Below, piece by piece: positions 1-7,155 of a stretch of DNA of 24,952 nt. The translations under genes and the position numbers were made by a program. Below the pieces are notes generated by a model. The model made no database searches and was not told the DNA's origin. It worked only from the letters and a program-made list of their open reading frames with translations. How positions within the stretch are numbered: position 1 is the stretch's first letter; every line of letters starts with the position of its first letter. Location of the stretch: positions 1 to 24,952 of the forward strand of contig JASHTC010000179.1 of the NCBI GenBank assembly GCA_030040755.1, given 5' to 3'. The stretch is from Thermoplasmata archaeon. Lineage in GTDB: Archaea > Thermoplasmatota > Thermoplasmata > Lutacidiplasmatales > UBA184.

Positions 1-998
1 AGCAGGCTCCGAACGATCCGGGCCGCCACCTCGATCTGCTCGGTCATCGTGTCCAGCCGGGAGAGCATCCACGGGTCCGGACGCCGCCGCCGCAGGCTCT
101 CCGCCACGAGCATGACGTTCGCGAGCGGCGTGTTGATCTCGTGCGCCACCCCGGCCGCGAGCTGGCCGACCGAGGCGAGCTTGTCGGCGTGGGCCGCCCG
201 AAGCTCCCAGCTCCGCTGTTCGGAGAGGTCGACCGCGACGCCGAGGTAGTGGCTGACCTCCCCCGAGGCCGTGCGGATCGCGGTGATACTGAGTAGCACC
301 GGCCGCTCGCGGCCCTTCCGGTCGCGGTTCATGATCTCCCCCGACCAGTACCCCCGATGGGGGTCGGTGAGGTCCGCCCACATCCGCCGGTACACCTCCG
401 CCGGTGTGTGGTGGCTTCGGACGAGGTTCGGCCTCCTCCCGATGCACTCGTCCCGGCTGTAGCCATAGATCCGCTCGTAGGCCGGGTTCACGTCGATCAT
501 GATCCCCCGGGCGTCCGTCAGCTGCATCGCGTTGGTGGAGGAGCGGAACGATTCGTAGAACAGTGCCCCCCGTTCGTGTTCCACCACCCGCTCCGTCACG
601 TCGCGGACCATCAGGAGGGCGCGCGCGGGTTCCCCCTTGGCCCGGGGCAGCGGGCAGACGTCGACGTCGAGGTAGACGCCACCGGCCGGCGTGCGGTACC
701 GGGCCCGGACCGAGCGGAAGCTGGCCGGCGTGCCGGCCCGGAGCGCCGCCTCCAGGGCCTCGCGGACCGCGGGCGACCACGTCCCGTCGGCGTCGGAGAT
801 CTCGTGGAAGTCGGTGCCGAGCAGGGCGGGGTCGCGCCCGGTGGTCGCGAAGTAGGCCGGGTTCGCCATCGAAATCCGGCCCGGGGCGGTCACGAGAGCC
901 ACGCCGACCGGCAGGGTACGGACCATCCGACCGAGAAGTTCCGGGTCCACCGTCTCGGTTCCCATCCCGGACCCAGAGGTTGAGGCCCGGCCTCGCAT
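1..998 (-). CDS. PAS-PAS sensor histidine kinase, 3' end beyond window
   Basis: This is the N-terminal part of a two-component sensor kinase; the ATPase domain lies beyond the left edge. About 332 codons are visible. A first PAS-like domain spans about residues 25-125 and a second about 140-250 (contains NPAYERIYGYSRDE, a typical PAS core). A HisKA dimerisation segment follows, with the H-box VAHEINTPLANV and phospho-acceptor His286. No membrane segment or signal peptide is seen, so it is probably a cytosolic sensor. The ATG at 998 is preceded by AAGGAG at a short distance; an in-frame ATG at 965 has no obvious ribosome binding site and is the alternative. It is divergent from a small receiver-like gene at 1098. 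The PAS ligand cannot be inferred. Confidence 0.88.
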   Translation of the reverse strand, partial: MRGRASTSGSGMGTETVDPELLGRMVRTLPVGVALVTAPGRISMANPAYFATTGRDPALLGTDFHEISDADGTWSPAVREALEAALRAGTPASFRSVRARYRTPAGGVYLDVDVCPLPRAKGEPARALLMVRDVTERVVEHERGALFYESFRSSTNAMQLTDARGIMIDVNPAYERIYGYSRDECIGRRPNLVRSHHTPAEVYRRMWADLTDPHRGYWSGEIMNRDRKGRERPVLLSITAIRTASGEVSHYLGVAVDLSEQRSWELRAAHADKLASVGQLAAGVAHEINTPLANVMLVAESLRRRRPDPWMLSRLDTMTEQIEVAARIVRSL

Positions 999-1097
999 TT
1001 CTCCTTGTCGGACGAACGCGAGGCCGACCCAACCTCCCCCGGCGAGGGGGCCGGTCAAGTCGGCTTGACGGGGCGAATATGAACCGCTCCCCGAATC

Positions 1098-1490
1098 ATG
1101 CTCTCGATGGGGAGCCAGGGAGTGCTGGTGGTCGGCGAGACACCCAGCCTCGGCCGGTCGATTGCCGACCTGCTCGAGTCGGAGAACGTGCCGACCCGCT
1201 ATATCCACGACCTCGAGGCCGCGGCGCCTCTCGGCGCGCTGGCCAAGCGGTACCCGGTCGTCGTCGCGGCGTGCAGCGGATACTTCTGCGCGACGGCCCG
1301 GCGCTGGATGCGTGGGGAGATGCCCGGAGTCAAGCTGGTGGTCGTCGGCTCGCGCGACCCGATCCTCGGAACGGCGCCCGAGGTCCACCGCGTGGAGCTG
1401 CCGCTGCGGGCCACGGGGTTCATGGGCACGGTCCGGGAGCTGCTCGCCCCGAAGTCCACGGACGCGCTGATCGTACGGGGCCTGTCGTGA
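1098..1490 (+). CDS. Small receiver-like protein lacking phosphorylation residues
   Basis: A 130-residue protein that looks like a single CheY-type receiver fold. It opens with a hydrophobic beta strand (VLVVGETP), has alternating helices and strands, a VVVGSRD strand at the position of beta-4, and ends in an ELPLRATGF-type loop plus a helix as in receivers. The acidic pair after beta-1 is replaced by Gly-Glu, the strand that should carry the phospho-acceptor Asp reads VVVAACSGYFC, and the conserved Lys of the K-P loop is absent. If the fold is right it cannot be phosphorylated in the usual way and is a pseudo-receiver. It is divergent from the histidine kinase. A second in-frame ATG at 1107 lies about 29 bases after the AT-rich GAATAT at 1075 and may be the true, leaderless start. 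The fold assignment is inferred from pattern only. Confidence 0.6.
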   Translation: MLSMGSQGVLVVGETPSLGRSIADLLESENVPTRYIHDLEAAAPLGALAKRYPVVVAACSGYFCATARRWMRGEMPGVKLVVVGSRDPILGTAPEVHRVELPLRATGFMGTVRELLAPKSTDALIVRGLS

Positions 1491-1618
1491 CGGGCCGGCC
1501 GCGGGCGGGCGACGCCCCGGGCAGTCGCGGGTCCGGGTGCCCCGGGGCATGGTGAGGCGGATCGACGCAACGACCGTCGCGTCAGAGAACGGGAATCGGG
1601 GGCGCTGAGGGAGGATCC

Positions 1619-2383
1619 ATGATGTTGATGGTGAGTGTTCAGAACCTGGACGAGGCGCGAGAGGCGGTCGCTGGCGGGGCCGATATCGTCGACGTGAAGA
1701 ACCTGCGCGAGATGGTCATCGGGTCCAACTTCCCGCCGGTGATCCGCGAGGTGCGCCACGCCTTCCCGAAGGAGGTCCACGTCAGCGTGACGCTCGGCGT
1801 GGTCCCGAACCAGGCCGGAACGGTCGCGCTCGCGGTCTACGGTGCGGGGGCCCTCGGGGCGACCTCGGTCAAGGTCGGGTTCATCCAGAGCGACTACCCG
1901 ACCGCCCTCCGGATCCTCCGCGAAAGCCGTCGCGCCCTCGACGGGTTCGACACGAAGCTCATCGCCGCCACGTTCGCCGACAGCCCCCTCTACGGGGGGA
2001 TCGACCCGAGGTCGGTCGTGCGGCTGGCGCGGGAGAGCGCGAGCGACGGGGTGCTGATCGACACGCTCGTGAAAGACGGACGGACCCTCTTCGACTTCCT
2101 CGACGAAGCGACCCTGAAGGGGCTCGTGATGGAGGGCAAGGAGCTCGGGATGAGCACCGCCCTCTCCGGCACGCTCCGGGTCGCGAACCTCAACCCGCTC
2201 GTGCGGATCCATCCGGACATCGTCGGGGTGCGCGGAGCGGTCTGTGCCCGGGGCGACCGCGAGGGCCGCGCCGTCGACGCGACGGCCGTCGCGCACTTCA
2301 AGGACGAGCTTCGGCAGCGGCTCCTGGGGCAGGTCGACGTTTACGGCGGAGCGGCCCCCCGGCTGCCCACCCTGCCGGCCTAG
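1619..2383 (+). CDS. mfnB: (5-formylfuran-3-yl)methyl phosphate synthase (MfnB, 4-HFC-P synthase)
   Basis: MfnB condenses two glyceraldehyde 3-phosphate molecules into the furan phosphate precursor of methanofuran. The 254-residue protein aligns by eye along its whole length with the Methanocaldococcus enzyme as I remember it. The active-site acid and Lys fall at Asp25 and Lys27 (ADIVDVKN), a further Lys at Lys85 (SVKVGF), and Asp148 and Lys152 sit in IDTLVKDGRTLFDFL. The C-terminal phosphate-binding part contains DIVGVRGAVC. The ATG at 1619 is preceded by GGGAGG at 1609-1614. It heads a three-gene unit: the TusA-like gene starts 8 bases downstream, then the DapA-like gene. No other methanofuran gene and no one-carbon gene is in the window, so the final product here is unknown. 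Confidence 0.9.
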   Translation: MMLMVSVQNLDEAREAVAGGADIVDVKNLREMVIGSNFPPVIREVRHAFPKEVHVSVTLGVVPNQAGTVALAVYGAGALGATSVKVGFIQSDYPTALRILRESRRALDGFDTKLIAATFADSPLYGGIDPRSVVRLARESASDGVLIDTLVKDGRTLFDFLDEATLKGLVMEGKELGMSTALSGTLRVANLNPLVRIHPDIVGVRGAVCARGDREGRAVDATAVAHFKDELRQRLLGQVDVYGGAAPRLPTLPA

Positions 2384-2391
2384 GGAGGGTC

Positions 2392-2721
2392 ATGTTGCGC
2401 GAGGCTCTCGTGGTGGACGGCACCGCCAAGACCTGCAAGGGCGTCGTCGCGGGGCTCGAGCGCGCGATGACCGAGCTCGAGCCGGGGGACGTCGTGCTCG
2501 CGATCGTCGGGGACGTCCCGACCCGCCTCGAGGTATACGCCTGGGCCGAGCGGAAAAGCCATCACGTCATCGAGGAGCGACGTCGCGGGGCGGGGTATGT
2601 GATCTACATCGCCCGGGGTGGCGGGCCCCCGACCCCCCTCCTTCGACCGACCTGGGGAGACACCGGAGGCGACGCGGGGGAGCCCGCCGAGGCTCCCCGC
2701 CCTCCCGGGGCCCGAACATGA
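2392..2721 (+). CDS. TusA/SirA-like sulfurtransferase with disordered C-terminal tail
   Basis: A 109-residue protein whose first 75 or so residues match the TusA fold: a beta strand (ALVVDGTAKTC), a helix that starts at the Cys, the segment LEPGDVVLAIVGDVP, and a helix and strand like AWAERKSHHVIEERR. TusA proteins carry a persulfide on a conserved Cys, normally in a C-P-x-P motif. Here Cys15 lies in AKTCKGVV, so the prolines are missing. The last 35 or so residues are rich in Pro, Gly and Ala and look unstructured. It lies between mfnB and the DapA-like gene, has GGGAGG just before its ATG, and overlaps the next start by 4 bases (ATGA). A role as sulfur carrier for a small-molecule pathway is inference. 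Confidence 0.72.
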   Translation: MLREALVVDGTAKTCKGVVAGLERAMTELEPGDVVLAIVGDVPTRLEVYAWAERKSHHVIEERRRGAGYVIYIARGGGPPTPLLRPTWGDTGGDAGEPAEAPRPPGART

Positions 2722-3713
2722 GGTACCACCGTTCCGACGCCAAGGCGTGGGCCCGGGAGACGATGGTCGGCCAGTGGACGACGATGGTCACGCCGTTCAC
2801 CGCCGAGGACGAGGTGGACGAGGTCGGGTTGGCCGCCAACGTCGAGCACGTCCTGGGCCTCGGGACCCGGGGCATGGGCTTCTCCTGGAACATGGGCGAG
2901 TTCTGGAGCCTGACGCAGGAGGAGCGCCTGCGCCTCATGGCCCTGGTCCCCCGGCTGGTCCGAGGACGGGCGCGGACCGCCTTCCAGGTCACCGACACCT
3001 GCCTCAAGGACGTCCTCGCGATGGCCCGACGGGCGGAGGAGCTCGAGTACGACCTCGTGATCCTCGCGGCCCCGTACCTCGTGACCCGCACGGAGGAGCA
3101 GGTCCTCGACTTCGTCGCCCGGGTGGCCGAGCAGGTCGACATCGGGATCGCGTTCTACAACTCCCCGCAGTTCGGCATCGTCCTGAGCGCGAAGGCGCTG
3201 GCCAAGATGGCCGACCTCCCCACGCTCGTCGCGATCAAGGAGGCGAGCTTCAACCTCCAGCTGAACGTCGATGCGCATCTCGCCGCGGGCGCGAAGGCCG
3301 TGGTGAGCGTACCGGACGAGGAGATCTTCTTCGTCGGGGAGCCGTACGGCATCCACCAGCAGGTGATGTTCGCGAACACGAGCGACTGGCGCTTCGACAC
3401 CGCGTCCTCCCACTCCTACGTCCGGTTCATCGACCTCGCGACGCGGGGGGACCTGGAGGCGGCCCGGGCGATCTACCCGAAGATCTGGCCGGTCAAGGAG
3501 GTCTCCCGACGCTGGTGGGCCCGCGTGGCGGGGCGTACCGGCGGCGCGCTCCCCGTCCAGATGGTCAAGCAGTGGGGCGAGTTCATGGGCCTGGCCGGCG
3601 GGCATGTCCGGCCCCCCCTGATGCCGCTCACGCCCGTCGAGAAGGCCGAGCTCCGGTCGGACCTCGAGCGGCTGGGGCTGCGGGAGCGCGAGCTCGTCGC
3701 CCCGATGGCATAG
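2718..3713 (+). CDS. DapA/NanA-superfamily Schiff-base aldolase or lyase
   Basis: A 331-residue TIM-barrel enzyme of the dihydrodipicolinate synthase / N-acetylneuraminate lyase superfamily, which forms a Schiff base with an alpha-keto acid such as pyruvate. Visible motifs are TTMVTPF (residues 21-27), GEFWSLTQEER (60-70, matching the usual GE-x-x-SLT-x-EER), the Tyr of AFYNSP (Tyr147) and the Schiff-base Lys of VAIKEAS (Lys174). It is somewhat longer than the usual 290-300 residues, with an extended C-terminus. The segment before GEF reads FSWNM instead of the standard GTT, so the second substrate is probably not that of classical DapA. The ATG overlaps the TusA-like stop by 4 bases, which implies translational coupling. 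Lysine synthesis cannot be excluded, but the operon with mfnB suggests a special role. Confidence 0.82.
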   Translation: MRYHRSDAKAWARETMVGQWTTMVTPFTAEDEVDEVGLAANVEHVLGLGTRGMGFSWNMGEFWSLTQEERLRLMALVPRLVRGRARTAFQVTDTCLKDVLAMARRAEELEYDLVILAAPYLVTRTEEQVLDFVARVAEQVDIGIAFYNSPQFGIVLSAKALAKMADLPTLVAIKEASFNLQLNVDAHLAAGAKAVVSVPDEEIFFVGEPYGIHQQVMFANTSDWRFDTASSHSYVRFIDLATRGDLEAARAIYPKIWPVKEVSRRWWARVAGRTGGALPVQMVKQWGEFMGLAGGHVRPPLMPLTPVEKAELRSDLERLGLRERELVAPMA

Positions 3714-3798
3714 CCCGACCCGTCGGCCGGACCCGGCCGCTTCCGACTCGCGCTCCTCCGGTGGTGGGACGGACCTCCGCAGCCGTGCGGCCGGGGCG

Positions 3799-4311
3799 CT
3801 AGCTGACGGCGGGCGCGGGCGACGACGTCGGAGCGAACCCCGCGACCGTGGAAGACGCTCGGATCGGACGCGGCCCAGCCTCGTGCGGGAGGGGGCCGAG
3901 GACGCGTCGGATGTACGACTCGTCGAAGATCTCGCGGAGCGAGCGGGAACGGCCGTCCGCGAAGACCTCCCCCGCGTGCCACTTGGAGCCGAACCAAACC
4001 AGGGCCATTAGCACCGGGAGGACGTCCTCGCCCTTCTCCGTCACGGCCCACCTGGTGGAGTGACGACGCACTTCGGCCCGAACGATGTACCCCCCTCGCT
4101 CCAGCTCGCGGAGCCGCATCGCCAGGGTCCGCTTGGTGATGCCGGGCGTCAGCCGCATCATCTCGTTGAACCGTTGGGCCCGGTAGAGCGCGATGTCCCG
4201 GAGGACCAGGAGCGCCCACCGCCGGCCGAGGACTCCGAGGCTGGCCTGCACCGGGCAGGTTTCGAAGTCGACTTTGAACTTGGCCGGCTCGGGAGCGAGT
4301 GACCCGGGCAT
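3799..4311 (-). CDS. HxlR-family winged-helix transcriptional regulator
   Basis: A 170-residue DNA-binding protein of the HxlR/MarR-like winged-helix group. The core (residues about 15-105) contains the conserved Cys19 in FETCPVQASL, then LGRRWALLVLRDI, the recognition helix region RFNEMMRLTPGITKRTLAMR, the wing (ERGGYIVRAEV) and the family ending TEKGEDVLPVLMAL. The conserved Cys often makes HxlR proteins respond to aldehydes or oxidants. A Pro/Ala/Ser-rich tail follows. The ATG at 4311 fits the family N-terminus, and an AT-rich TATA candidate lies 38 bases upstream. It is divergent from the MoaD-like/BNR pair, which is the likely target, and convergent with the DapA-like gene. Confidence 0.88.
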   Translation of the reverse strand: MPGSLAPEPAKFKVDFETCPVQASLGVLGRRWALLVLRDIALYRAQRFNEMMRLTPGITKRTLAMRLRELERGGYIVRAEVRRHSTRWAVTEKGEDVLPVLMALVWFGSKWHAGEVFADGRSRSLREIFDESYIRRVLGPLPHEAGPRPIRASSTVAGFAPTSSPAPAVS

Positions 4312-4344
4312 TGGGACCGTCCTACTTTGGTGCACCTTCCGCTT

Positions 4345-4353
4345 CATAAATAC
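4345..4353 (-). promoter_or_regulatory. Candidate TATA box for the HxlR gene
   Basis: GTATTTATG on the minus strand is a clear AT island in very GC-rich DNA. It is centred about 38 bases upstream of the HxlR ATG, which would give a leader of about 12 bases. Being nearly symmetric, it might also serve the divergent MoaD-like gene, about 110 bases away on the other side. Confidence 0.45.
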
Positions 4354-4461
4354 TGCATCCCTTACCCGGACCGGTCGAGGTCCCGGGTCCCTGATGTCGC
4401 TCCGAGGTTCGCCGCACGACGAGAGCGCTCGCGCCGCCCTCCCCCGGGGGACCGGAGCCTC

Positions 4462-4761
4462 GTGACCAGCGGACGACCCCGCCGCAGCCGCGCGGTCGAG
4501 GTGCACCTGGACAGTTGGCTCCGGGAGTTCGGTCCCCGGGGGCGCGAGACGACGGACGCCGATTCGCTCGAACATCTCCTCGACGAGCTGGAGGAGCGGT
4601 ACCCCCGGCTCCGGTTCAAGCTCCGGGACGAGACCGGGCAGCTCCGCCGGTACGTGCGGGTCTTCGTGGACTCGGAGGACGTCAGCGGGACCACGGGGGT
4701 GGCCACCCCGCTGACGGGAGCCCGGAGCGTCGAGATCCTTCATTCGATCGCCGGAGGGTAG
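4462..4761 (+). CDS. MoaD/ThiS-like ubiquitin-fold protein with C-terminal Gly-Gly
   Basis: A 99-residue small beta-grasp protein. It starts with a positively charged leader, then the beta strand VEVHLDSWLREFG, a helix (DSLEHLLDELEERYP), strands LRRYVRVFVDSED, and a final strand VEILHSIAGG that ends exactly in the diglycine used for adenylation and thiocarboxylate formation. Archaeal proteins of this type act as sulfur carriers for molybdopterin or thiolated products, or as SAMP protein modifiers. The GTG start at 4462 is chosen because GGAG (4454-4457) precedes it; an alternative GTG at 4501 would leave a minimal domain. The BNR-propeller gene starts 12 bases downstream, so the two are co-transcribed. 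No E1-like activating enzyme is in the window. Confidence 0.82.
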   Translation: MTSGRPRRSRAVEVHLDSWLREFGPRGRETTDADSLEHLLDELEERYPRLRFKLRDETGQLRRYVRVFVDSEDVSGTTGVATPLTGARSVEILHSIAGG

Positions 4762-4773
4762 ACGGAAGGGAAC

Positions 4774-5898
4774 ATGGAGAAGGACCGCGAGCTACGGATT
4801 CTGGTCGGGACGAGGAAGGGCGGCTACATCGTCGAGGGCGACTCGGCACGCAAGCGCTGGCGGGTGGGTCCGGTCGCCCAGGAAGGAAGCGAGGTCTACC
4901 ACATGGTGGCCGACCCGCGGCACCCCGGCGACCTTTACGCTCTCGTGAACAACACGTTCTGGGGCCCCATGATCCAGCGCTCGCGCAACTGGGGGAAGAC
5001 GTGGAGGGAGGCCCCTACCCCCATGACCCCGGTCAAGAAGAAGCGCCAGCCGAACTTCGACGCCTCGAAACCGTGGTCGCCCGTCAACAACCTCTGGCAC
5101 CTGGAGCCGGGGCTCCCGAGCGAGCCGAGCACCCTCTATCTCGGGGCCGACCCGCACCTATTGTTCCGCACCGCCGACCTCGGCTCCACGTGGGAGCCGA
5201 TCAACAGCATCAACGAGCACCCCGACCACCCGAACTGGTCCCCCGGGGCCGGCGGAGCCTGCCTGCACACGATCCTGATCGACCCCCGGGATCCCCGTCG
5301 TATGTACGTGGGCATGTCCTCGGTCGGCACCTTCCGCTCGGAGGACGGCGGCGGGACGTGGAAGCCCAAGAACCGGGGCGTCGAAGCCCCGTTCCTCCCG
5401 AACAAGTACCCCGAGACCGGCCAGTGCGTCCATCATGTGGTCGCCGACGCAGCCGACCCCGACACCTTCTATCGGCAGGACCACGGCGGCATGTACGTCT
5501 CGCACGACCGGATGGACCACTGGACCCGGATCGGCAAGCCGCTCGGGGACGACTTCGGGTTCTGCGTGACCTCCTCCCCCACCTCTCCCGGGAAGGCCTA
5601 CTTCGTCCGGCTGGACGGGATGGCCCGGGTGACGGGAGAGGGCCACCTCCAGGTCGAGGAGTGGAACGACAAGACCCGCAAGTGGCGGAAGCTGCTCGCG
5701 CCGACGGCGTTCCCCGGCCACTTCGGGGTGCAGCGCGAGGGGATCGCGACCGACAATCTCGAGCCGGTGGGGATCTACGTCGGCACGACGACCGGCCAGC
5801 TCTTCACCAGCCCGGACGCGGGGAAGACCTGGCGCCTCGTGCCGTTCGCCTTCCCGGGCATCCACTCGGTGAGCATCGCCAATCCGACCCCGAGGTAG
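4774..5898 (+). CDS. BNR/Asp-box beta-propeller protein (sortilin/sialidase-like fold)
   Basis: A 374-residue protein with repeated Asp-box motifs of the S-x-D-x-G-x-T-W kind: SRNWGKTW (70-77), TADLGSTW (133-140), SEDGGGTW (189-196), a degenerate SHDRMDHW (243-250) and SPDAGKTW (346-353). These mark the blades of a BNR/VPS10-like beta-propeller. No signal peptide, membrane segment or clear sialidase active site (Arg triad) is seen, so it is more likely a cytosolic binding or scaffold protein than a secreted glycosidase. AAGGG precedes the ATG. It is the second gene after the MoaD-like protein; this adjacency suggests a shared process, perhaps as client or partner of the small modifier. Its biochemical role is unknown. 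Confidence 0.8.
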   Translation: MEKDRELRILVGTRKGGYIVEGDSARKRWRVGPVAQEGSEVYHMVADPRHPGDLYALVNNTFWGPMIQRSRNWGKTWREAPTPMTPVKKKRQPNFDASKPWSPVNNLWHLEPGLPSEPSTLYLGADPHLLFRTADLGSTWEPINSINEHPDHPNWSPGAGGACLHTILIDPRDPRRMYVGMSSVGTFRSEDGGGTWKPKNRGVEAPFLPNKYPETGQCVHHVVADAADPDTFYRQDHGGMYVSHDRMDHWTRIGKPLGDDFGFCVTSSPTSPGKAYFVRLDGMARVTGEGHLQVEEWNDKTRKWRKLLAPTAFPGHFGVQREGIATDNLEPVGIYVGTTTGQLFTSPDAGKTWRLVPFAFPGIHSVSIANPTPR

Positions 5899-5940
5899 CG
5901 CCGGGTCCGGCCGGAATTCCCGCCCCGGAACGAGGGCCGT

Positions 5941-6957
5941 CTAACCGGAACGGCAGTCGAGCACGAGGGCGCCGACCACCTCGCCGGCCTTGAGCGCGGC
6001 CAGCGCCTCGTTCGCCTCCCCGAGCGGGCGGACGTGCACCGCGCTCTCGAGACGAAGACGGTCCGCCAGGTCCAGGAACTCTCGCGCGTCCTCGCGCGTG
6101 TTCGACTCGACCCCCACGACCGTCCGCTCGCCGAACAGGAGCCGGTCGTAGTCGATCGGGGGGATCGGGGTCATGTGGATCGACGCGACGGCGAGGCGGC
6201 CGCCCTTCTTCAGCTCGGAGAGGGCGTCCAGGACCGACGGGCCGGCCGGGGCGAAGACCACGGCGCCATCCAAGCGGGGTGGACGCGCGGGACCCCCCTT
6301 CGTGCCCGTCAGCACCGACGCCGTCGCCCCGAGCCGAGCCGCCAGCTCGAGATGGGCCGGGTTGCGGGAGTAGGCGACGGTCTCGTACCCCAGCCTCGCC
6401 GCGAGCTGCAGGGTCAGATGGGCGGAGCCCCCGAAGCCGAAGAAGCCGATCCGTCCCCCGGGGCGAGGAAGGGCCAGCTTCAGGGCTCGGTAGCCGATGA
6501 TCCCCGCGCAGAGCCAGGGGGCAAGGCGCGCCGCGGCCGAGTCGGGGAGGGGGAAGACGTACCCTTCGTCGCCGGTCGCGAACTCGGCGTACCCGCCATT
6601 CTCCGAGTATCCGGTGAACTGCTTGTGCTCGCACAGGTTTTCCCGGCCGGCGACACAGTACTCGCAGCGGCCGCAGGTCCAGCGGAGCCACGGGACCCCG
6701 ACCCGTTGCCCCACCGAGAGCGAGCGAACCTCCGGCCCGACCTGAACGACCCTCCCGACGATCTCGTGGCCCGGGATCACCGTGGGGCGGAGGGGAGGCA
6801 AGTCGCCTTCCACCACATGGAGGTCGGTCCGACAGACGCCACAGGCCTCGACCTGGACGAGGACCTCCCGCTCCCCCGGGTGGGGAGTCGGCACGTCCTC
6901 CGCCGCGAGAGGTCGGGTGCCCGCGCCCGCGGGGCCATGCAGGACCATCGCTTTCAC
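5941..6957 (-). CDS. Zinc-dependent alcohol dehydrogenase, MDR family
   Basis: A 338-residue medium-chain dehydrogenase/reductase that would oxidise alcohols or reduce aldehydes with NAD(P). The GroES-like N-terminal domain contains the catalytic zinc ligands Cys42 (GVCRTDLH), His64-Glu65 (PGHE) and Cys150 (PWLCAGIIGYRAL), and the structural zinc set Cys95, Cys98, Cys101 and Cys109. The Rossmann domain has GFFGFGGSAH as its glycine-rich turn. The motif GYSENGGYAEF is typical of the CAD2/AdhA-like branch. The GTG at 6957 is chosen since it gives the family start MKAMVL; a GTG at 7029 would add a low-complexity leader. It is divergent from transketolase and convergent with the BNR gene. The substrate is not predictable. 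Confidence 0.9.
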   Translation of the reverse strand: MKAMVLHGPAGAGTRPLAAEDVPTPHPGEREVLVQVEACGVCRTDLHVVEGDLPPLRPTVIPGHEIVGRVVQVGPEVRSLSVGQRVGVPWLRWTCGRCEYCVAGRENLCEHKQFTGYSENGGYAEFATGDEGYVFPLPDSAAARLAPWLCAGIIGYRALKLALPRPGGRIGFFGFGGSAHLTLQLAARLGYETVAYSRNPAHLELAARLGATASVLTGTKGGPARPPRLDGAVVFAPAGPSVLDALSELKKGGRLAVASIHMTPIPPIDYDRLLFGERTVVGVESNTREDAREFLDLADRLRLESAVHVRPLGEANEALAALKAGEVVGALVLDCRSG

Positions 6958-7123
6958 GTGGGGCCTCGAGGGCCGCGGCCGGGCGCGGGGGACATACGTC
7001 GGCCCATCGCTCCGAGCAAGGCCCGGCACGGATAACCGTTCGCGACCGAGTCGGGAGGGCCTCCCACCCGCGGGGGCTCCGGAGCGTTCCGCGGCCCCCC
7101 GGCGGGCCGGGGTCGCCCGTCAC

Positions 7124-7133
7124 CTTTTCCTAT
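7124..7133 (+). promoter_or_regulatory. Candidate TATA-like element of the pentose phosphate operon
   Basis: CTTTTCCTAT is the most AT-rich stretch in the intergenic region between alcohol dehydrogenase and transketolase. Its centre lies about 27 bases before the transketolase ATG and no purine-rich ribosome binding site is visible, so transcription may begin at or near the start codon (leaderless). The match to the archaeal consensus is imperfect. Confidence 0.38.
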
Positions 7134-7155
7134 CCGCGCGCTTCGGTGCCCACCG

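Noticed and set aside
1555..1590. Inverted repeat GACGC...GCGTC upstream of mfnB as an operator
   Set aside because: The arms are only five bases and such pairs occur by chance in GC-rich DNA.
2244..2717. N-terminal extension of the DapA-like gene upstream into the mfnB end and the TusA-like gene
   Set aside because: The extra residues are low complexity and would overlap two real genes; the ATG at 2718 gives the family N-terminus and a 4-base coupled start.
4774..5898. Annotation of the BNR protein as a secreted sialidase
   Set aside because: No signal peptide and no visible catalytic Arg triad; Asp boxes only show the propeller fold.
4515..5993. 492-codon plus-strand frame overlapping the MoaD-like and BNR genes
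   Set aside because: Low-complexity Arg/Pro/Gly translation in another frame; the overlapping genes have recognisable domains and ribosome binding sites.
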